This document shows positions 58,858 to 64,000 of a stretch of 64,000 bases of DNA, one piece after another (position 1 is the stretch's first letter; each line of letters begins with the position of its first letter). The stretch comes from an uncultured Bacilli bacterium (GTDB taxonomy: Bacteria > Bacillota_I > Bacilli_A > RF39 > UBA660). The notes beneath the pieces are model-generated. The model had not been told where the DNA came from and made no database searches. It saw only the letters and a list, made by a program, of their open reading frames with translations. Position numbers and translations under genes: made by a program. The stretch is taken from NCBI GenBank assembly GCA_947629655.1, contig CANREL010000006.1:1-64000 (forward strand). The letters are read 5' to 3'.

Positions 58858-60709
58858 TTCTTCCCTTTCTAAGATGCATTAAAAGCATTGTTATATCACT
58901 CGGATTAACACCACTTATACGCATTGCTTGACCAATTGAAATTGGTCTAACTTCTGACAATTTTTGTCTTGCTTCACTAGCTAGATTAATAACCTTACTA
59001 TAATCCATATCATCAGGCAATTTGATATTTTCGTATTCTAACATCTTTTCCGCATCTTGATTAGCTTTTCTTATATATCCTTCATATTTAATATTGATTT
59101 CAACTTGTTCTTTAACTTCGTCATCATAATCATGATTTAGAAATTTTATGACATCATCAATTTTAATCTCTGGTCTTTTAACTAAATTGTACAAAGTAAT
59201 ACTATCTAATAATTCCGCTGAATCAAGACTCTTCAAATATTCATTTATTTCTTTTTTAGGAGTTATCTTCGTATTTTTCAAAGATTCCTCTAATTCTGCC
59301 ATCTCTTTTAATTTGTTTTGGAATTTGTTATATTCTTGATCACTTACTAATCCAATATCATGACCATATTTTCGAAGTCGCATATCCGCATTGTCATGTC
59401 TTAACAATAAGCGATATTCAGCACGCGATGTCAATAAGCGATATGGATCAATAACTCCTTTTACGACCAAATCATCAATTAATACGCCAATATATGCTTC
59501 ATTTCTTTTTAATATCAAAGGATCTTTCCCATCTATTTTTAAACTAGCATTAATTCCAGCAATCAAACCTTGACCAGCTGCTTCCTCATAACCACTAGTT
59601 CCATTTATTTGTCCAGCAGTGAACAAATTTTCTACTACTTTCGTCTCAAGACTAGGTTTCAATTGCAAAGAATCAATAGCATCGTATTCGATTGCATAAG
59701 CATATTTATTGATAACAGCGTTTTCAAGTCCTGGTAGACTGTGAACCATTTTTTCTTGAACGTCATGAGGCATACTAGTAGAAAAACCTTGAATATAAAT
59801 ATCATCATAATAAATACTCTCTGGTTCTAAGAACAATTGATGTCTCTCTTTATCAGCAAAACGGACAATTTTATCTTCAATACTTGGACAATATCTTGGT
59901 CCAACTCCCTCGACATAACCTCCATACATGCTTGATTTATCAAGATTTGCTTTAATTATTTCATGAGTTTCTTTAGTCGTATAGATCAAATGACAAGGAA
60001 TTTGTTCAGATACGTCATACTTCAATCGATTTGCAAAAGAGAAATTGTGACATTCATCATCACCTGGTTCTAAAGAAGCCTTTGTAAAGTCAATACTACT
60101 CTTCTCTATTCTTGGAGGTGTTCCTGTTTTCAATCTCTTGATATTAAAACCTAAGTCACGCAATTTATCACTGAGATGAAGGGATGGTTTTTCATCATGT
60201 GGTCCACTACTAATCTTTGTTGATCCATATAAAACTTTTCCCTTTAAATAAGTTCCCGTTGTCAAAATGACCATTTCTGAATATATTTTTTCATCATTTG
60301 CTAAAACTATTCCCAAAACTTTACCATTTTCTACTATTAAATTTTCAACCATTCCCTCAAGAATAGTTAAATTTTCTTGATTTTTTAAAGTTTTTAACAT
60401 CTCTTGGCGATAAGTTATTTTATCTGCTTGGGCACGTAATGCTCTAACTGCTGGACCCTTTTTTGTATTTAACATCTTCATCTGTAGAAAACTCTTATCA
60501 GTGTTCTTACCCATTTCTCCACCAAGCGCATCTATTTCACGAACAACTATTCCTTTCGCTGGTCCTCCAATTGAAGGATTACAAGGCATATCAGCAATAT
60601 TGTTTATATTTCCTGTAACTAAAAGAGTTTTTTTATCCAAACGACTACTCGCAAGACATGCTTCACATCCCGCATGTCCTCCACCGACAACAATTATATC
60701 GTATTTCAC
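58850..60709 (-). CDS. mnmG: tRNA uridine 5-carboxymethylaminomethyl modification enzyme MnmG
   Basis: MnmG, an FAD enzyme, works with MnmE to put the (carboxymethyl)aminomethyl group on wobble U34. The 619 residues start (GTG) with the Rossmann motif VVGGGHAGCEACLA, and include CNPSIGGPAKG near 42-52, the conserved cysteine motif GPRYCPSIEDKIVRF and NGTSGYEEAAGQGL near 370-383. The C-terminal helical domain binds tRNA and MnmE. Neighbours mnmE and rsmG are standard. Confidence 0.99.
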   Translation of the reverse strand: MKYDIIVVGGGHAGCEACLASSRLDKKTLLVTGNINNIADMPCNPSIGGPAKGIVVREIDALGGEMGKNTDKSFLQMKMLNTKKGPAVRALRAQADKITYRQEMLKTLKNQENLTILEGMVENLIVENGKVLGIVLANDEKIYSEMVILTTGTYLKGKVLYGSTKISSGPHDEKPSLHLSDKLRDLGFNIKRLKTGTPPRIEKSSIDFTKASLEPGDDECHNFSFANRLKYDVSEQIPCHLIYTTKETHEIIKANLDKSSMYGGYVEGVGPRYCPSIEDKIVRFADKERHQLFLEPESIYYDDIYIQGFSTSMPHDVQEKMVHSLPGLENAVINKYAYAIEYDAIDSLQLKPSLETKVVENLFTAGQINGTSGYEEAAGQGLIAGINASLKIDGKDPLILKRNEAYIGVLIDDLVVKGVIDPYRLLTSRAEYRLLLRHDNADMRLRKYGHDIGLVSDQEYNKFQNKLKEMAELEESLKNTKITPKKEINEYLKSLDSAELLDSITLYNLVKRPEIKIDDVIKFLNHDYDDEVKEQVEINIKYEGYIRKANQDAEKMLEYENIKLPDDMDYSKVINLASEARQKLSEVRPISIGQAMRISGVNPSDITMLLMHLRKGRNE

Positions 60710-60720
60710 ACTATCACTTC

Positions 60721-62076
60721 CTATTTACCTAAACAAAATTGACTAAATAATTGATCAATTAATTCATCTTGATACGTATCACCAATTATTTCACCCAATT
60801 TAGTCCAAATTCTCTTTATATCAATTTCTATTAAATCAACTGGATCATTTCGTGATATTTCTTCTTCAACTTCTCCTAGAATAGAAAGACTCTCTTTAGC
60901 TAAAGTTATCTGTCTAACATTACTTAAATAATTATAATCTCCCTGTTCTATTTCATCCAAATTGAACATATCTTTAATCTTATTCTTTAATATATCTATT
61001 TTATCTAATTCAATAGTGTTAATCTCAATGAAATTGTAATCATCTATCGCTTGCAAATCAATCTTTCTATCAAGATCACACTTATTTACTACGACAATAG
61101 AATTCTTATTCTTAATTTTTTCTAATAGATCTCTATCAGATTCAGTCAATTCTTCATTATTATTTAAAACCATGATGATTAAATCAGCATTATCCAACTC
61201 TTCATAACTGCGATTAACTCCTATTTTTTCAACTATATCTTCTGTTTCTCTAATTCCTGCTGTGTCGACAAGCTTTAAAAGAATTCCATCGAGATTGATC
61301 TCCCCTTCAACAACATCCCTAGTCGTTCCAGCAACATCAGTGACAATGGCTTTATCATAATCTAGTAATCTGTTTAAAATACTACTTTTTCCAACATTGG
61401 GACGCCCTACTATAACTGTCTTTATACCATCTTTAATAATTCGTCCATTTTCACTTTCTTTTACTATTTTTTCTAATTTTTCTCTGATGTTTTTCATCTC
61501 TTTTTTTATGTTATCAACTGTCATCACTTCTATATCTTCATATTCTGGATAATCGATATTGACTTCAATACTTGCTAGTAATTCTAACAATTCTTGTCTA
61601 AAACTACGAATGATTTGACTTACTCTACCCTCTAATTGATTAATTGACAATTTTCTTGCTTTATCAGTTTTCGCATTGATGACATCCATTACTGATTCAG
61701 CTTCTACCAAATCAATTCGCCCATTCAAAAAAGCTCTTTTCGTAAATTCACCTGCTTCAGCAAGACGCGCACCTTTTAATATTACCAATTCCAATACTTT
61801 ATTAGTCGTCGCAATACCACCATGACAATTGATCTCTACTACATCTTCCATCGTAAAAGTTTTTGGTGCTTTCATAACTGATACTAAAACTTCATCTATT
61901 ACTTCATCTTCATTGACAATATGACCATAATTAATAGTATGACTATCTACTTCTTCTAAATTTTTACCACGAAAAATAGAATTAACTATTTTTATAGCAT
62001 CTTTTCCACTTATTCTAACTATTGAAATAGCACCTACACCAAGAGTTGTAGAAATGCTAGCAATTGTATCATTCAT
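60721..62076 (-). CDS. mnmE: tRNA modification GTPase MnmE
   Basis: MnmE is the GTPase partner of MnmG in U34 modification. The 451 residues have an N-terminal folate-binding domain, a helical domain, an inserted G domain with P-loop GRPNVGKSSILN near 222-233 and DTAGIRET near 270, and the C-terminal FCLGK with the catalytic cysteine. It heads the mnmE-mnmG-rsmG unit. Confidence 0.99.
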   Translation of the reverse strand: MNDTIASISTTLGVGAISIVRISGKDAIKIVNSIFRGKNLEEVDSHTINYGHIVNEDEVIDEVLVSVMKAPKTFTMEDVVEINCHGGIATTNKVLELVILKGARLAEAGEFTKRAFLNGRIDLVEAESVMDVINAKTDKARKLSINQLEGRVSQIIRSFRQELLELLASIEVNIDYPEYEDIEVMTVDNIKKEMKNIREKLEKIVKESENGRIIKDGIKTVIVGRPNVGKSSILNRLLDYDKAIVTDVAGTTRDVVEGEINLDGILLKLVDTAGIRETEDIVEKIGVNRSYEELDNADLIIMVLNNNEELTESDRDLLEKIKNKNSIVVVNKCDLDRKIDLQAIDDYNFIEINTIELDKIDILKNKIKDMFNLDEIEQGDYNYLSNVRQITLAKESLSILGEVEEEISRNDPVDLIEIDIKRIWTKLGEIIGDTYQDELIDQLFSQFCLGK

Positions 62077-62127
62077 GAGATCACCACCAATTAAACATAT
62101 AAATCTAGCATATTATAACACTAAAAT

Positions 62128-62158
62128 AAAAAAAAGAGAATAACTATTTATTCTCTCG
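62128..62158 (-). terminator. jag terminator
   Basis: AGAGAATAA and TTATTCTCT pair with a 4-base loop and are followed by eight T residues on the minus strand, overlapping the jag stop. Confidence 0.85.
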
Positions 62159-62758
62159 ACATTTTATAACGACATAACGATTAGGTTCTTCTCCTTCACT
62201 TTCAGTATAAACATACTTATCATCATTAAGGACATTGTGAACAATTCGTCTTTCATATGAATTCATTGGATCCAACTTCGCATCTATTTTCGTCTTAGCT
62301 ACTTCTCTTGCTGTTCTCTTTACTAAATGTTCTAATCTTTTTTGTTGTTTCAATTTATATTCAGCAACGTCTAGATTAAATCTAAAAGGACTACCTACTT
62401 CATTTTGAATCATCTGTTTGATTACTAAAGAAAGTGCATCAATGGTACGACCATTTTTACCAATCAATATATTGTTATTATCACTGTATAGAACTATATT
62501 TAAAACATCATCCCTAACTTTAACTTCAATATTAGAATTAACTCCCATTGATTTAGTCAAATTTAATAATGATTCTTTAATAAATTCGATTACATCAGTA
62601 TTTTTTACAACCTCTATTACTACTTTCTTACTTTTGAACAATCCACCCTTTTGTTCTTTCTCATTAATGATTAAATCTTTTTCTTCACAATTTAATTCAC
62701 TAGTAGCTAATTCAATAGCTTCTTCTTTATTTTTTCCAATAAACTCATACTTTTTCAT
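62144..62758 (-). CDS. jag: RNA-binding protein Jag (KhpB)
   Basis: Jag/KhpB is a KH-R3H RNA-binding protein linked to cell elongation control and to YidC. 204 residues: Jag_N (about 1-50, MKKYEFIGKNKEEAIELA), a KH domain (about 75-140, with ILIGKNGRTIDALSLVI) and an R3H domain (about 145-204, MNSYERRIVHNVL). The start overlaps the yidC end by 14 bases. It is the standard neighbour of yidC near the origin. Confidence 0.96.
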   Translation of the reverse strand: MKKYEFIGKNKEEAIELATSELNCEEKDLIINEKEQKGGLFKSKKVVIEVVKNTDVIEFIKESLLNLTKSMGVNSNIEVKVRDDVLNIVLYSDNNNILIGKNGRTIDALSLVIKQMIQNEVGSPFRFNLDVAEYKLKQQKRLEHLVKRTAREVAKTKIDAKLDPMNSYERRIVHNVLNDDKYVYTESEGEEPNRYVVIKCRENK

Positions 62759-63680
62759 TCGCTATCTTACTCCTTTTAATTAATAGATTTTGACCAATAG
62801 TAAACAAGTTACTAGTCAACCAATATATATCTAATGCTGTCGTCATGAAGATTGACATGACAACAATCATTATAACCATTGTTCTATTCATCATTTTCGT
62901 CTGATCATTTTGTACACTTGATACGTTGAGTTTAAATGAAAAATATGTAATTAAACCAAGGATGACAACAATCGCAAGATATTGCCAATTTCCATTTTGC
63001 AATCCCGTTAGCGGTGTTGTTCCCAATTTAAAAATCCAAAGTTCATCTTCAAAAATAGCTGGTACCCTATTTATTGCTTCAAAGAAAGCAATGAATAAAG
63101 GCAATTGTAAAAATGCATATATACATCCAGATGCTGGTGAAATATTATATTTCTTATAAATCATACTAATTTCTTGAGTTTTCTTAAACATAGATTCTTG
63201 ATCAGTTTTATTTTCATATTTCTTTTCAATGCGATCAAGTTCTGGTTTTGCCTTCTGAATTAGTTCTGACTGCATAGCTGTCTTTTTAGTAATTGGAAAA
63301 GCAATTAATCTAATCGCTAAACTCGTTATTATCAATGATAAACCATAATTTTTAACAAAGTTACCAATTTTAATAATAATCCAAGCTAATGGTTTTACAA
63401 AGACATTAGTCCATAATCCTTCATCTTTTCCAGAATTTATTTTAAAATCCTTACATTCCGGTATTTTATCTAATTGAACCTTCTTTTCATATTTTTTATA
63501 TATTTCTAGTGATTCTTTATCAGTTGGTTTACATAAAATATTTTGTGTTAAGCTCTGACCTGTTACAGGATTTTTAACTGGAGATCCATCTTTTCCTTCC
63601 AAAGTCTTTGTACATCCTGATAGAACTAATACAAAAACTATTAATAGAGACAATATTTTTATCTTTTTATTCACTTTCAT
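62745..63680 (-). CDS. yidC: membrane protein insertase YidC (lipoprotein type)
   Basis: YidC/SpoIIIJ inserts membrane proteins alone or with SecYEG. Start at 63680 from AGGAG gives 311 residues. A lipoprotein signal peptide with lipobox LSGC (Cys at about 22) is typical of Gram-positive YidC. Five transmembrane helices follow; the helical SLIITSLAIRLIAFPITKK with the conserved arginine is near 118-136. It overlaps the end of rnpA, as in other Bacilli. Confidence 0.98.
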   Translation of the reverse strand: MKVNKKIKILSLLIVFVLVLSGCTKTLEGKDGSPVKNPVTGQSLTQNILCKPTDKESLEIYKKYEKKVQLDKIPECKDFKINSGKDEGLWTNVFVKPLAWIIIKIGNFVKNYGLSLIITSLAIRLIAFPITKKTAMQSELIQKAKPELDRIEKKYENKTDQESMFKKTQEISMIYKKYNISPASGCIYAFLQLPLFIAFFEAINRVPAIFEDELWIFKLGTTPLTGLQNGNWQYLAIVVILGLITYFSFKLNVSSVQNDQTKMMNRTMVIMIVVMSIFMTTALDIYWLTSNLFTIGQNLLIKRSKIANEKV

Positions 63681-64000
63681 TCTTTTTCTCCTCATTATCT
63701 ATATTTCTATTCATCTTATCAATTATATTTTTAAATGCCTTTTTTATTTCATCAAAAGAACTAGAAATATAATTACACTTAATTATTATAATATAATCCA
63801 TTCCATTTTGATAGTATTTTTTATAACTATCAATAATCATCCTCATTTGTCGTTTTATTTTATTTCTGACGACCGCATTACCTACTTTTTTGCTGACAGA
63901 TATTCCAAAACGATAATGATCTAAATTATTATCCTTAATATATATGACAAAATTTTTATCTTTGTAATATTTACCTTTTTTTATAATATTAGTAAAATCC
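63667..64000 (-). CDS. rnpA: ribonuclease P protein component, 5'-truncated by window edge
   Basis: RnpA is the protein cofactor of RNase P, which matures tRNA 5' ends. 110 C-terminal residues are visible; the N-terminus lies outside the window. The RNR-type motif is RNKIKRQMR (residues 45-53 of the fragment), preceded by YRFGISVSKKVGNAV. It overlaps the yidC start by 14 bases. The genes rpmH and dnaA are expected immediately beyond position 64000. Confidence 0.95.
   Translation of the reverse strand, partial: DFTNIIKKGKYYKDKNFVIYIKDNNLDHYRFGISVSKKVGNAVVRNKIKRQMRMIIDSYKKYYQNGMDYIIIIKCNYISSSFDEIKKAFKNIIDKMNRNIDNEEKKNESE

Overview
This is a 64 kb AT-rich stretch from a low-GC Gram-positive chromosome, probably an uncultured gut member of the Bacilli close to the Mollicutes (RF39- or Erysipelotrichales-like); that placement is inference. 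The support is the Bacillus-like gene order, purine-rich Shine-Dalgarno sites before nearly every gene, a monoderm gene set (FtsEX with an M23 hydrolase, Lgt, DivIC, Noc/Soj/ParB), and an RpoB rifampicin-pocket asparagine that is typical of Mollicutes. UGA is a stop codon here: prfB (RF2) is present and still has its in-frame UGA frameshift site. Almost every gene lies on the minus strand. I see no rRNA, tRNA, insertion sequence, prophage or CRISPR array.

Layout. 1-16.9 kb is one long translation/transcription block read right to left: secE-nusG, rplK-rplA, rplJ-rplL, an RsmC-type methyltransferase, rpoB-rpoC, then rpsL-rpsG-fusA-tuf. It has several strong promoters, an L10 leader with attenuator, and hairpin leaders before rplK, rplA and rpsL. 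A plus-strand mscL and a 57-residue membrane protein sit between rpoC and rpsL. 16.9-23.7 kb holds lgt, a YvlD-like membrane protein, uvrA, a radical SAM/SPASM protein and uvrB. 23.9-25.4 kb is a plus-strand DUF3137-lemA pair. 25.4-26.2 kb is an unknown gene under a yybP-ykoY (Mn2+) riboswitch with two terminators. 26.2-30.4 kb has an orphan hybrid histidine kinase and an AMP-forming ligase. 30.6-33.5 kb is ftsE-ftsX-M23 peptidase. 33.5-36.3 kb is two YitT genes and frameshifted prfB. 36.3-40 kb has a ClpC-like protein with a degenerate second ATPase and a YfcC-type carrier. 40-44.5 kb has lysS, an RDD protein, dusB, a zinc-ribbon protein and an Lgt paralogue. 44.5-49.4 kb has ftsH, tilS, divIC and rpsF-ssb-rpsR. 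49.5-53.6 kb has two unknown genes, ychF and an AbgT transporter. 53.6-64 kb is the replication-origin cluster rnpA-yidC-jag / mnmE-mnmG-rsmG / noc / soj-parB-mscS-yyzM-abgT; dnaA and oriC should lie just beyond position 64000.

Most of the window is ordinary housekeeping. The parts worth a second look are: a Noc protein carrying an asparagine-rich insert of about 320 residues with nine xLFG/xIFG repeats that resemble nucleoporin GLFG repeats; a manganese-type riboswitch in front of a protein of unknown function; a ClpC-like protein whose second AAA+ module has lost both Walker motifs but keeps an IGF tripeptide; FtsH with a Rho_N/SAP-like tail; and natural substitutions at the rifampicin site of RpoB and the streptomycin site of S12.
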